Shown piece by piece: positions 6,130 through 13,110 of a stretch of 13,153 nt of DNA (positions within the stretch are counted from its first letter, which is position 1; each line of letters starts with the position of its first letter). Origin of the DNA: an uncultured Collinsella sp. (GTDB lineage Bacteria; Actinomycetota; Coriobacteriia; Coriobacteriales; Coriobacteriaceae); NCBI GenBank assembly GCA_958433005.1, contig CAUAWV010000050.1, forward strand, positions 1 through 13,153, read 5' to 3'. The translations under genes were made by a program, and so were the position numbers. A model generated the notes under the pieces. That model saw nothing but the letters and a program-made list of their open reading frames with translations. It had not been told where the DNA came from and searched no databases.

Positions 6130-7853
6130 TGAGGTTTCTGAAGCCCTATCGAGGGCTTGTCGCAGTGACGCTGCTGGTGCTGCTGGTTGATAACGTCGGC
6201 ACGCTGTTGGTTCCCACGATGCTGGCGAACATGGTCAACACCGGTATCACCACGGGTGATGTCGACTACATTTTGCGCAATGGCCTCTACATGCTTATCG
6301 CGACCGGCATGGCCAGCGGCGGCGCGGTGCTGGGCTGCTATCTTTCGGCGCGCTTGGCCGCCAACGTGGCCTGCGATATCCGCAATGCCGTGTACGACAA
6401 GTCGCTCGAGCTCGCGGCCAGCGACTTTGAGCGCTTTGGCACCGGATCGATGATCACGCGCTCGCTCAACGACATCAATGTGATTCAGCAGGCCATCCTG
6501 CAGACGATCCAGCTGGTGCTGCCGGTGCCGTTCTTGGCCGTCGCGGGCATCATTTTTGCGTGGCTCATCGATCCCGCCATGGGTACGCTGCTGGGCGTGG
6601 TGGTTGCGATCGTGCTGGTGGCGGCAGTCTTTACCGTGGCTAACGCCGCGCCAATTTTTATGCGCCTGCAGAGCTTTATCGACCGCATGAACGTGGTGCT
6701 GCGCGAGAACATCGTGGGCGTTCGCGTCATCCGCGCTTTTAATAAAGAGCTTCACGAGGAGCAGCGCCTGGACGAGGTGTTTAGCGATTACGCGTACAAC
6801 GCCATTAAGGTCAACCACCTGTTTGTGGGCCTTGATAGCTCTACCTTCTTTTTGATGAACATTGCCGAGGTGGCGGTGCTGTGGGTGGGCGGCAACCGCG
6901 TTGGCGCCCATGCAATGCAGATTGCGAGCATCTCCGCGGTGCTGGAATATGCGCTCCTGATCCTGTTCTTTGTGATGATGGCGCAGATGGTAGTGCTGAC
7001 GCTGCCGCGCGCCGCGGCGTGCCTGAACCGTGCGCAGCAGGTGTTGGAGATTGAGCCGAGCATCGTGGACGGCGAACGTACGCTGGGTGACGGGGCGCCT
7101 GCCTCCGGGGGCGATGCGGATGCGGTCGCTGAGTTCGATCACATGTCGTTTCGTTTTGACGATGCCGATGAGGACACCCTGTGCGACCTGAGCTTTGCCT
7201 GTCGTCGCGGTCAGACGACCGCGATTGTGGGCTCGACGGGCTCGGGCAAGTCGACGGTGGCAAAGCTTCTGCTGCGTTTTCACGATGCCACCAAGGGTGC
7301 CATTCGCCTGGACGGCGTCGACCTGCGCGAGCTTTCGCAAGACGAGATTCGCGGGCGCATTGCCTACGTCCCGCAGAAGGCATGGCTGTTCTCGGGCACC
7401 GTGGCAAGCAATCTGCGCTTTGGTAACGAGGGTGCGACCGAGGCCGACATGCTTCATGCGCTCCAGGTTGCCCAGAGCACCTTTGTGCTCGATCAGCCGC
7501 ATGGGCTCGATACCCCGGTTGCCCAAGGCGGTACGAACTTCTCGGGTGGTCAGCGCCAACGCCTGGCAATTGCCCGCGCGCTCATGAAGCGCGCCGACCT
7601 GTATATCTTCGACGACAGTTTTTCGGCCCTGGACTTTAAGACCGATGCGGCCCTGCGCCATGCGCTGCAGGACGAGACGCGCGACGCTGCGGTGCTCATC
7701 ATCGCGCAGCGCATCTCGACGATCTTGCATGCCGACCAGATCGTAGTGCTCAAGGACGGCGAGGTTGTGGGCTTGGGCACGCATGGCGAGCTTATGGAAA
7801 CCTGCGAGGTGTACCGCGCCATCGCGGAATCGCAAATGAAGGGAGGTGAGTAG
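6117..7853 (+). CDS. ABC half-transporter, degenerate-site subunit of a heterodimeric exporter
   Basis: A 578-residue protein with six membrane segments (about 13-33, 55-77, 131-153, 156-177, 244-262, 272-296) fused to an ATPase domain from about 337. Walker A is GSTGSGKST (372-380), the Q-loop Gln is 420, and the signature NFSGGQ (474-479) is intact. The catalytic positions are not: Walker B reads IFDD with Asp500 in place of Glu, and the switch reads IIAQRIS with Gln531 in place of His. The same substitutions mark the TM287 subunit of TM287/288 and related BmrC-like proteins, so its own ATP site probably binds but hardly hydrolyses ATP. It needs the next gene as partner. GTG 6117 is preferred for its AGGTGAGG site; ATG 6129, which overlaps the MarR stop, is the alternative. 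Likely role is export of drugs or lipophilic compounds; the substrate is unknown. Confidence 0.92.
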   Translation: MRLLMRFLKPYRGLVAVTLLVLLVDNVGTLLVPTMLANMVNTGITTGDVDYILRNGLYMLIATGMASGGAVLGCYLSARLAANVACDIRNAVYDKSLELAASDFERFGTGSMITRSLNDINVIQQAILQTIQLVLPVPFLAVAGIIFAWLIDPAMGTLLGVVVAIVLVAAVFTVANAAPIFMRLQSFIDRMNVVLRENIVGVRVIRAFNKELHEEQRLDEVFSDYAYNAIKVNHLFVGLDSSTFFLMNIAEVAVLWVGGNRVGAHAMQIASISAVLEYALLILFFVMMAQMVVLTLPRAAACLNRAQQVLEIEPSIVDGERTLGDGAPASGGDADAVAEFDHMSFRFDDADEDTLCDLSFACRRGQTTAIVGSTGSGKSTVAKLLLRFHDATKGAIRLDGVDLRELSQDEIRGRIAYVPQKAWLFSGTVASNLRFGNEGATEADMLHALQVAQSTFVLDQPHGLDTPVAQGGTNFSGGQRQRLAIARALMKRADLYIFDDSFSALDFKTDAALRHALQDETRDAAVLIIAQRISTILHADQIVVLKDGEVVGLGTHGELMETCEVYRAIAESQMKGGE

Positions 7854-7854
7854 C

Positions 7855-9855
7855 ATGACCGAGGAGCTCAAGAAGCAGGGCGGCGTTGATGACGCCGTTG
7901 CCGCGGGGCTGGTCGAGGAAACGGCTGCCGTGGCACCCGAGCTGGATGACGCCGCCAAGGCCGCAGCCGAGCGCGAGGCTCGCCGCCAAGCGCTCTACGA
8001 GGAAAACGAACGCGCCGAGGACGAGCGCGCCCGCGCCGAGGCAGAGCGCATGCGCGATGTGGACGACGAGGACGAGAAACCCCGCGACACCTGGGCGACG
8101 GTGCGCCGCCTGTGGAGCGAGGCTGCCGGCGACCATTGGCGCTTCTATATCGTGTTCGCGAGCATTGTGTTCTACGCCATCTTTAACACCGCTGCGCCGG
8201 CATATAGCGCCCGCGTGATCGATGAGCTGTGGGGCCACATTCAGGTGGCGTTTGCCAACGGAACCACCTTCAACATCACTTGGGAGAACTGCGGCAAGAC
8301 CATCTTCGTCTACTTTATGATCTGGACTGCCGCTGCCTCGTTCTATGCGCTCCAGAGCTTTTTGATGTCGAGCGTGGCCGAACGCCTCAACCTGCGTCTA
8401 CGCAACCGCATCGCACAAAAGCTCAACCGTCTGCCGCTTGCCTTCTTTGACGCGCATCGTCCCGGTGAGGTCGTCAGCCGTGCGACCAACGACTTGGACA
8501 AGATGTCCGAGAGCATGCAGCGCGGACTGCTGCAGCTGCTGGTGTCGATCGGTACCGTGGTGGGCGCCGTGAGCGTGATGTTCGTGTTTAGCGTGCCGCT
8601 CACGCTGGTCTTTTTGTTCTTTATGACGCTGTCGCTGCTGGTGACCAAAGTGGTCTCGCGCCGCACACATGACGTGACCGGCGAGCGCCAGGAGTGGGTG
8701 TCCAAAATCACGAGCGCGGTCGAGGAGGGCTACTCGGGCCGTCTGGTGATTCGCGCATTCAACCGCGAGCACCAGAGCTCTGCCGAGGTGCACGAGGCCT
8801 CGGGCGAGCTGGCGCGCGTGAGCACCAAGGCCGACTTTATGATCAATGCCGTCGGCCCTGCGGTGCGCTTTATCGGCCGTTTGGCGCAGATCGTGATCGC
8901 GCTGGTGGGCTGCAGCATGCTGGTTGCCGGTCACATGACCGTCGGCGTGTTCCAGGCGTTCTTCCAGTTTATCTACGAGGCGTCCGAACCCATGACGCAG
9001 CTGTCGTTTACCTTTAACTCGCTGCAGAGCGCGCTGGCGAGTGCGGAACGCGTGTTCGACCTGCTCGATGAGCCCGAGATGGAGGCCGATCCGCTGCCGG
9101 ACGAGGCCGCCAAGCTGCCGGGTCGCGTTGAGGGTCGCGTCTCTTTTGAGCACGTGCGCTTTGGTTATTCGCCCGACAAGCCGCTTATGCGCGACGTGTC
9201 GTTTACCGCCGAGCCGGGCCAGAAGATTGCCGTGGTGGGAACCACGGGCGCAGGCAAGACGACGCTCATCAACCTGCTCATGCGCTTTTACGAGATCGAC
9301 GGTGGCCGCATTACGCTCGACGGTGTGGATACGAGCCGCATGGATCGCGGCGAGCTACGTCAGCAGTTTGGCATGGTGCTGCAAGACGCCTGGCTGTTCG
9401 ACGGCACGATTGCCGAGAACATCGCCTACGGCTGCCCCGAGGCGACGCACGATGAGATCGTGGCGGCCGCACGCGCCGCGCAGGTCGACTTCTTTGTACG
9501 TACCATGCCGCAGGGCTACGACACGCGCGTGGCCAACGATGCCGAAAGCATCAGCCAGGGCCAGCGTCAGCTGCTGACCATCGCACGCGTGCTGCTCAAC
9601 AACCCGGCGATTCTCATCCTGGACGAGGCGACGTCGAGCGTGGACACGCGCACCGAGCTTGCCATCGGCCGTGCCATGGACGCGCTTATGCGCGGGCGCA
9701 CGAGCTTTGTGATCGCGCATCGCCTGTCGACGATCGTGGACGCCGACCTGATCTTGGTCATGGACCACGGCAACATTATCGAGCAGGGCACGCATAAGGA
9801 GCTGCTCGCAGCCGAGGGCGCTTATGCCGACCTCTATCTGAGTCAGTTCGCATAA
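7855..9855 (+). CDS. ABC half-transporter, catalytic subunit of the heterodimeric exporter
   Basis: A 666-residue partner of the preceding subunit. Membrane segments occupy about 97-118, 150-172, 225-265 and 336-385; the ATPase begins near 427. Walker A is GTTGAGKTT (462-470), the Q-loop Gln 510, Walker B ILILDE with catalytic Glu591, and the switch His622, so its own site is competent. The signature is SISQGQ (565-570) instead of LSGGQ, the pattern of TM288-like subunits that complete the partner's degenerate site. The first 75 residues are an unusual extension rich in Ala, Glu, Asp and Arg, predicted helical or coiled-coil and cytoplasmic. ATG 7855 follows the previous stop by one base, with GGAGG eight bases upstream; an in-frame GTG at 7846 overlaps that ribosome site. 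A terminator follows. Confidence 0.92.
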   Translation: MTEELKKQGGVDDAVAAGLVEETAAVAPELDDAAKAAAEREARRQALYEENERAEDERARAEAERMRDVDDEDEKPRDTWATVRRLWSEAAGDHWRFYIVFASIVFYAIFNTAAPAYSARVIDELWGHIQVAFANGTTFNITWENCGKTIFVYFMIWTAAASFYALQSFLMSSVAERLNLRLRNRIAQKLNRLPLAFFDAHRPGEVVSRATNDLDKMSESMQRGLLQLLVSIGTVVGAVSVMFVFSVPLTLVFLFFMTLSLLVTKVVSRRTHDVTGERQEWVSKITSAVEEGYSGRLVIRAFNREHQSSAEVHEASGELARVSTKADFMINAVGPAVRFIGRLAQIVIALVGCSMLVAGHMTVGVFQAFFQFIYEASEPMTQLSFTFNSLQSALASAERVFDLLDEPEMEADPLPDEAAKLPGRVEGRVSFEHVRFGYSPDKPLMRDVSFTAEPGQKIAVVGTTGAGKTTLINLLMRFYEIDGGRITLDGVDTSRMDRGELRQQFGMVLQDAWLFDGTIAENIAYGCPEATHDEIVAAARAAQVDFFVRTMPQGYDTRVANDAESISQGQRQLLTIARVLLNNPAILILDEATSSVDTRTELAIGRAMDALMRGRTSFVIAHRLSTIVDADLILVMDHGNIIEQGTHKELLAAEGAYADLYLSQFA

Positions 9856-9885
9856 TGTGACAAAGGGACAGTCCCGCATGTCACA
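9856..9885. repeat. REP-like palindrome (TGTGACA...TGTCACA)
   Basis: A 30-base imperfect palindrome abuts the stop codon of the second ABC gene. TGTGACA (9856-9862) pairs with TGTCACA (9879-9885), and GGGAC (9865-9869) with GTCCC (9871-9875), with a 2x3 internal mismatch. It carries AAAGGGACAG, also present in the hairpin at 191-227. It is distinct from the terminator just downstream. No transposase is nearby. Confidence 0.5.
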
Positions 9886-9893
9886 TCAAAAAG

Positions 9894-9932
9894 AAAGGCG
9901 CGCCGGGGATGAATTCCCTGGCGCGCCTTTTT
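9894..9932. terminator. Strong bidirectional terminator between the efflux operon and cysE
   Basis: AAAGGCGCGCC (9894-9904) pairs with 9920-9930, and the stem continues inward with one G-T and four further pairs, 16 in all, closing a 5-base loop. T-runs follow on the plus strand and A-runs precede it, so it can stop both the efflux operon and cysE. Confidence 0.92.
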
Positions 9933-9969
9933 GCGTTGATGCCGATGTCGTTTTGTGCCGCTTGCGTTC

Positions 9970-10674
9970 CTAGCGCTCGTCCACGAGCTTGGCGACGAGG
10001 GCTTTGAGCTCGGCCACCTCTCGCTCGAGTTCTTTGACGCGGCGGGCGTTCTCGGTGATGCCTTGGCGGTTGAGGGCACTCTGCTCGGCAGCGTCATCGG
10101 GCATGTACTCGCGATGCTGCTTGGCGTCGAAGCTCTCCTCGAACACGCGGCAGCCGTTGCGCTTGATGATGCGCCCGGGCACGCCCACGACGGTGCAGTT
10201 ATCGGGTACGTCTTTGACGACGACCGAGTTGCCGCCGATCTTGACGTTGTTGCCGATGCGGATGTTACCGAGCACCTTGGCGCCTGTGCCCACAGTGACG
10301 TTATTGCCGAGCGTTGGGTGGCGCTTACCGGTCTCGTTGCCGGTACCGCCGAGCGTGACGCCCTGGTAGAGCACGCAGTTGTCGCCCACAATGGTGGTCT
10401 CGCCGATGACGACGCCCATGGCATGGTCGATAAAGAAGTGCTTGCCGATCTGCGCGGCGGGATGAATCTCGACGCCGGTGATATGGCGGGTGATTTGCGA
10501 GAGCACGCGGGCGATCGAGCGATGTCCATGTTCCCACAGCCAGTGCTCGGGCACGTGGTTCCACTTGGCGTGCAGGCCGGGGTAAGAAAGGAAGATGACT
10601 AGGCCGTTTTGCGCGGCGGGGTCCTGTGCCTGGACGGTCTTGATGTCCTCGCGAATGGTATTGATAAAGCTCAC
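9970..10674 (-). CDS. cysE: Serine O-acetyltransferase
   Basis: A 234-residue enzyme that acetylates L-serine from acetyl-CoA, the first committed step of cysteine synthesis, in the cytosol. The left-handed beta-helix carries hexapeptide repeats from about 68 to 170. Catalytic residues by alignment to E. coli CysE are His84 (FFIDHAMG) and His119 (GKRHPT); the position of Asp143 is Glu69 (VEIHPAAQIG), as I recall for the Bacillus enzyme. GVTLGGTGNETGKRHPT (106-122) is the diagnostic loop. The tail, NARRVKELEREVAELKALVAKL (209-230), is a coiled coil, and the protein ends VDER, lacking the terminal Ile that anchors enteric CysE to CysK. GTG 10674 is chosen because GGGAGG lies seven bases upstream; an in-frame reading back to 10779 has no such support. 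No cysK is in the window. Confidence 0.93.
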   Translation of the reverse strand: MSFINTIREDIKTVQAQDPAAQNGLVIFLSYPGLHAKWNHVPEHWLWEHGHRSIARVLSQITRHITGVEIHPAAQIGKHFFIDHAMGVVIGETTIVGDNCVLYQGVTLGGTGNETGKRHPTLGNNVTVGTGAKVLGNIRIGNNVKIGGNSVVVKDVPDNCTVVGVPGRIIKRNGCRVFEESFDAKQHREYMPDDAAEQSALNRQGITENARRVKELEREVAELKALVAKLVDER

Positions 10675-10715
10675 CGGCCGCCCTCCCTTAGCACCGCGAC
10701 AATGCAATTCAATAA

Positions 10716-10757
10716 AGTATAGCGATTCGCTAGGGATTAGGAAGAGCAATCTTGCTC
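10716..10757 (-). promoter_or_regulatory. Candidate cysE promoter with adjacent inverted repeat
   Basis: On the minus strand TATACT (10716-10721) is a good -10 box, about 42 bases before the cysE start codon. No strong -35 is present. GAGCAA-tc-TTGCTC (10744-10757) is a 6+6 inverted repeat centred near -41 from the predicted transcription start, a position suited to an activator site. Control by sulfur status would be a guess. Confidence 0.4.
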
Positions 10758-10846
10758 GGCTTTGCGCGACAGGTGTCAATTATGCAAACTTGCTGGTAAT
10801 GAAGTCACGCTTTTGTAAGGTCGTGTGCGTTGCCGCGTCACAACCG

Positions 10847-10852
10847 TATACT
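10847..10852 (+). promoter_or_regulatory. Candidate -10 box of the DedA-like gene
   Basis: TATACT matches five of six bases of a -10 box and lies 46 bases before the start codon. The matching -35 region, around 10824-10829, is poor. The span 10675-10898 between cysE and this gene holds only these divergent promoter signals. Confidence 0.4.
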
Positions 10853-10898
10853 GGTCAACTTGGACGTGTCCGCGCCCACAACTGAGAGGTTTTACTTC

Positions 10899-11546
10899 AT
10901 GGGTTTCATCAATTTTATCGCCGAGCTGCTTAAGGATCCGCGCACCGCGATCGCCAGCTGGATCGCCGCCGGCCCGCTTATGGCCTATGGCTGCGTGTTC
11001 CTGATCATCTTTATCGAGACGGGCGTGGTGTTCTTCCCGTTCCTTCCCGGCGATTCGCTGCTGTTTGCCTCGGGTTTCTTTGCCCACAACGGCGGCTTTA
11101 ACATCGTGGCTCTGCTGGCCGTCGCATGGACGGCTGCCATCTTGGGCGATCAGTGCAACTTTATGATCGGTCATTTCTTTGGCCAAAAGATCATCGCCTC
11201 GGGCAAGGTGAAGGCCATGACGCCCGAGCGCATCAAAAAGTCCGAGGACTTCCTGGACAAATGGGGCCACCTGGCCATCTTCCTGGGTCGCTTCTTCCCG
11301 TTTATCCGCACCTTTGTGCCCTTCATCGCCGGCATGGGCGGCATGCATTGGCGCAACTTTGTCATCTTTAACGTGCTGGGCGGCATTACCTGGTCGACGG
11401 TCTTCACTCTGCTGGGCTACTTCTTTGGCGGCATCCCCTTTGTGCAGGAGCACTTTGAGCTGCTGATTATCGGCATCGTCGCCGTGTCGATCATCCCGAC
11501 CGTGGTCGGTCTGGTTAAGGCTAAGCTGGGCAAAAAGAACGCGTAG
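10899..11546 (+). CDS. DedA family (VTT domain) membrane protein
   Basis: A 215-residue inner-membrane protein with hydrophobic segments near 24-46, 66-82, 124-145, 153-177 and 188-205. It shows the DedA pattern: FIETGVVFFPFLPGDSLLFASGFF at 38-61, then GDQCNFMIGHFFG at 83-95, and FLGRFFPFIRTFVPFIAGMGGM at 128-149. Residues Glu40, Asp52, Arg131 and Arg137 sit where the acidic and arginine residues required in E. coli YqjA/YghB lie. DedA proteins are implicated in lipid-carrier or phospholipid flipping (undecaprenyl phosphate for some members) and in membrane energetics; which role applies here is unknown. The ATG at 10899 follows GAGAGGT with an eight-base gap. The gene is monocistronic, between its own promoter and terminator. 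Confidence 0.92.
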   Translation: MGFINFIAELLKDPRTAIASWIAAGPLMAYGCVFLIIFIETGVVFFPFLPGDSLLFASGFFAHNGGFNIVALLAVAWTAAILGDQCNFMIGHFFGQKIIASGKVKAMTPERIKKSEDFLDKWGHLAIFLGRFFPFIRTFVPFIAGMGGMHWRNFVIFNVLGGITWSTVFTLLGYFFGGIPFVQEHFELLIIGIVAVSIIPTVVGLVKAKLGKKNA

Positions 11547-11575
11547 CTCGAGCCAGCGCGCAAACCGTGCCGTTG

Positions 11576-11609
11576 AGGCCCGTCACCGCTTACGGTGGCG
11601 GGCCTTTTT
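11576..11609 (+). terminator. Strong rho-independent terminator
   Basis: GGCCCGTCACCG (11577-11588) pairs with 11593-11604 (one T-G pair) around a CTTA loop, followed by TTTTTG. It ends the DedA-like transcript. Confidence 0.93.
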
Positions 11610-11652
11610 GCTTCGGTCAAATGAAAATACTTTACTTAGTTAAAGAAAAGCG

Positions 11653-11681
11653 TTTTATCAGACGCGTACGGGGAGTACAAT
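11653..11681 (+). promoter_or_regulatory. Candidate ilvE promoter
   Basis: TACAAT at 11676-11681 matches five of six bases of a -10 box; TTTTAT at 11653-11658, 17 bases upstream, is a weak -35. An inverted repeat CTTTA/TAAAG (11630-11634 with 11641-11645) lies just upstream and could bind a regulator. Predicted transcription starts near 11688. Confidence 0.5.
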
Positions 11682-11688
11682 CTCGTGC

Positions 11689-11834
11689 ATGCGAATCGAC
11701 GTGCCATCGGCTTTGATGCCGTTCGCGTGTCCCGTCCGGCTCTACGCTCCGGGCGTGCGACGTTGCGACGCGGTCGGCCCCGGTCCTTGCGTGCGGGTTC
11801 GCGAGTATGCAACTGTGTATGTAAGGAGCGACAT
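11689..11834 (+). other. GC-rich ilvE leader with possible leaderless upstream reading frame
   Basis: The transcript leader is about 146 bases. An ATG at 11689, right at the predicted transcription start, opens a 66-codon frame ending at 11889, inside ilvE in another frame. Its early part is Val-rich (eight Val in the first 45). A stem CGTCCGG/CCGGGCG lies near 11731-11757. There is no T-box signature and no intrinsic terminator in the leader. Whether it regulates ilvE is unknown. Confidence 0.3.
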
Positions 11835-12887
11835 ATGGCTGTCGAGAAGAAGGATATCGATTGGGGTAGCCTCGGCTTTGGCTACATGAAGACCGATTAC
11901 AGCTACGAGGCCCATTGGAAGGACGGCGAGTGGGACGAGGGCGGCCTGACCACCGACCACACCCTGCATGTCTCCGAGTGCGGTGGCATCTTCCATTACT
12001 GCCAGGAGGTCTTTGAGGGCCTGAAGGCCTATACCGCCGAGGACGGCAGCATCGTCTGCTTCCGTCCCGACATGAACGCCGAGCGTATGTATAACTCTGC
12101 CCAGCGCCTCGAGATGCCCCCGTTCCCCAAGGACAAGTTTGTTGAGGCCGTCAAGCAGGTCGTTTCTGCCAACGCCGCCTGGGTTCCGCCCTTCGGCTCC
12201 GGTGCAACCCTGTACGTGCGTCCGTTTATGATCGGCTCTGGTGACGTGATCGGCGTGGCTCCCGCTCCTGAGTACACGTTCCGCATTCTCGTGACCCCGG
12301 TCGGTCCGTACTTTAAGGGTGGCCTCAAGCCCGTCAAGCTGCGCGTTTCCGAGTACGACCGCGCCGCACCGCACGGCACCGGCAACATCAAGGCCGGCCT
12401 CAACTACGCCATGTCCCTCAAGCCCACGATGGAGGCCCATCGCGAGGGCTATGCCGAGAACCTGTATCTCGACTCTGAGTCCCGCACCTATGTCGAGGAG
12501 ACCGGCGGCGCGAACGTTCTGTTCGTGAAGGAGGACGGCACCCTCGTCGTTCCTCAGTCGCACACCGACTCCATCCTGCCCTCCATCACCCGTCGCTCGC
12601 TCGTTCAGGTTGCTCAGGACCTGGGCATGACCGTCGACCAGCGTCCCGTCGAGTGGGCTGAGGTCAAGGCCGGTACCTTTGTCGAGTGCGGCCTGTGCGG
12701 CACCGCTGCCGTCATCTCCCCGGTTGGCGAGATTGACAACAAGGTCTATGGTGCCGATGAGACCGTGACCTTCCCGGCTGGCTACACCGAGATTGGCCCC
12801 GTGATGAAGAAGCTCCGCGAGACCCTGACCGGCATCCAGTCTGGTGCTGTTGAGGATAAGCACGACTGGGTTTACACCGTCGCGTAA
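11835..12887 (+). CDS. ilvE: Branched-chain amino acid aminotransferase
   Basis: A 350-residue PLP enzyme of fold class IV that interconverts Leu, Ile and Val with their 2-oxo acids, using 2-oxoglutarate/glutamate. The PLP-binding lysine is Lys186 in GTGNIKAGLNYA (181-192); YVEETGGANVLFV (219-231) holds the glutamate that contacts the PLP ring. EVFEGLKAY (58-66) and LYVRPFMIGSG (126-136) are substrate-pocket blocks of the eukaryotic-like, longer BCAT group, whose length of about 350 it matches. GLCGTAAVISPVG at 286-298 is the conserved C-terminal loop; Cys285 and Cys288 form a CxxC, but offset from that of human BCAT. ATG 11835 has AAGGAG six bases upstream; an in-frame GTG at 11685 would add 50 unrelated Arg-rich residues. 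It is monocistronic. Confidence 0.95.
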   Translation: MAVEKKDIDWGSLGFGYMKTDYSYEAHWKDGEWDEGGLTTDHTLHVSECGGIFHYCQEVFEGLKAYTAEDGSIVCFRPDMNAERMYNSAQRLEMPPFPKDKFVEAVKQVVSANAAWVPPFGSGATLYVRPFMIGSGDVIGVAPAPEYTFRILVTPVGPYFKGGLKPVKLRVSEYDRAAPHGTGNIKAGLNYAMSLKPTMEAHREGYAENLYLDSESRTYVEETGGANVLFVKEDGTLVVPQSHTDSILPSITRRSLVQVAQDLGMTVDQRPVEWAEVKAGTFVECGLCGTAAVISPVGEIDNKVYGADETVTFPAGYTEIGPVMKKLRETLTGIQSGAVEDKHDWVYTVA

Positions 12888-12903
12888 GCTGCCATAGCTG
12901 TTC

Positions 12904-13028
12904 GGCCCGAGGGCGACCTTCCTTTCCGGCGCGTCCTCGGACATGAAAGAACCTCCGCTGCGCACTACGTGCGGCGGAGGTTCTTTCGTCCTGCGGAGTG
13001 CGCCGGAAAGGAAGGTTGCCCTCGGGCC
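12904..13028. repeat. 125-bp nested fold-back palindrome after ilvE
   Basis: Outer arms 12904-12932 and 13000-13028 are 29 bases each and match at 28 positions; the exception, 12915/13017, is a G-T that still pairs in plus-strand RNA. Inside are two 12-base spacers (12933-12944 and 12988-12999, both beginning GTCCT and containing CGGA). Between them is a second perfect 14-bp stem, GAAAGAACCTCCGC (12945-12958) with 12974-12987, capped by CGCAC-TAC-GTGCG. All arms share one centre at 12966. It starts 16 bases after the ilvE stop. The inner hairpin resembles a bidirectional terminator; the outer arms look like terminal inverted repeats of a small mobile element. No obvious target duplication flanks it. 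Confidence 0.85.
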
Positions 13029-13081
13029 TGCGTTACCTCGGCGCTGCCGTTACGGGCAATATAGATCTGAATTAAAGATGG

Positions 13082-13110
13082 CGCGGGGGCCTTTATGGCC
13101 CGCGTTTTTT
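13082..13110 (+). terminator. Rho-independent terminator
   Basis: CGC (13082-13084) and GGGCC (13087-13091) pair with GGCCCGCG (13097-13104), with a two-G bulge and a TTTAT loop, followed by six Ts. It would catch ilvE transcripts that pass the fold-back element. Bases 13111-13153 show no feature. Confidence 0.8.

Noticed and set aside
6126..7958. 610-codon open frame antisense to the first ABC gene
   Set aside because: It is a long low-complexity His/Arg/Ala/Gln-rich shadow with no recognisable motif, opposite a clear ABC transporter.
11685..11834. 50-residue N-terminal extension of ilvE from GTG 11685
   Set aside because: The Arg-rich sequence is unlike BCAT proteins, and ATG 11835 has an ideal AAGGAG.
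11611..11834. T-box or other amino-acid riboswitch before ilvE
   Set aside because: There is no T-box consensus (AGGGTGG-like bulge), no specifier-loop arrangement and no leader terminator with a T-run.
11742..12965. 407-codon open frame antisense to ilvE
   Set aside because: It consists of antisense codons of ilvE, with no ribosome site and no family match.
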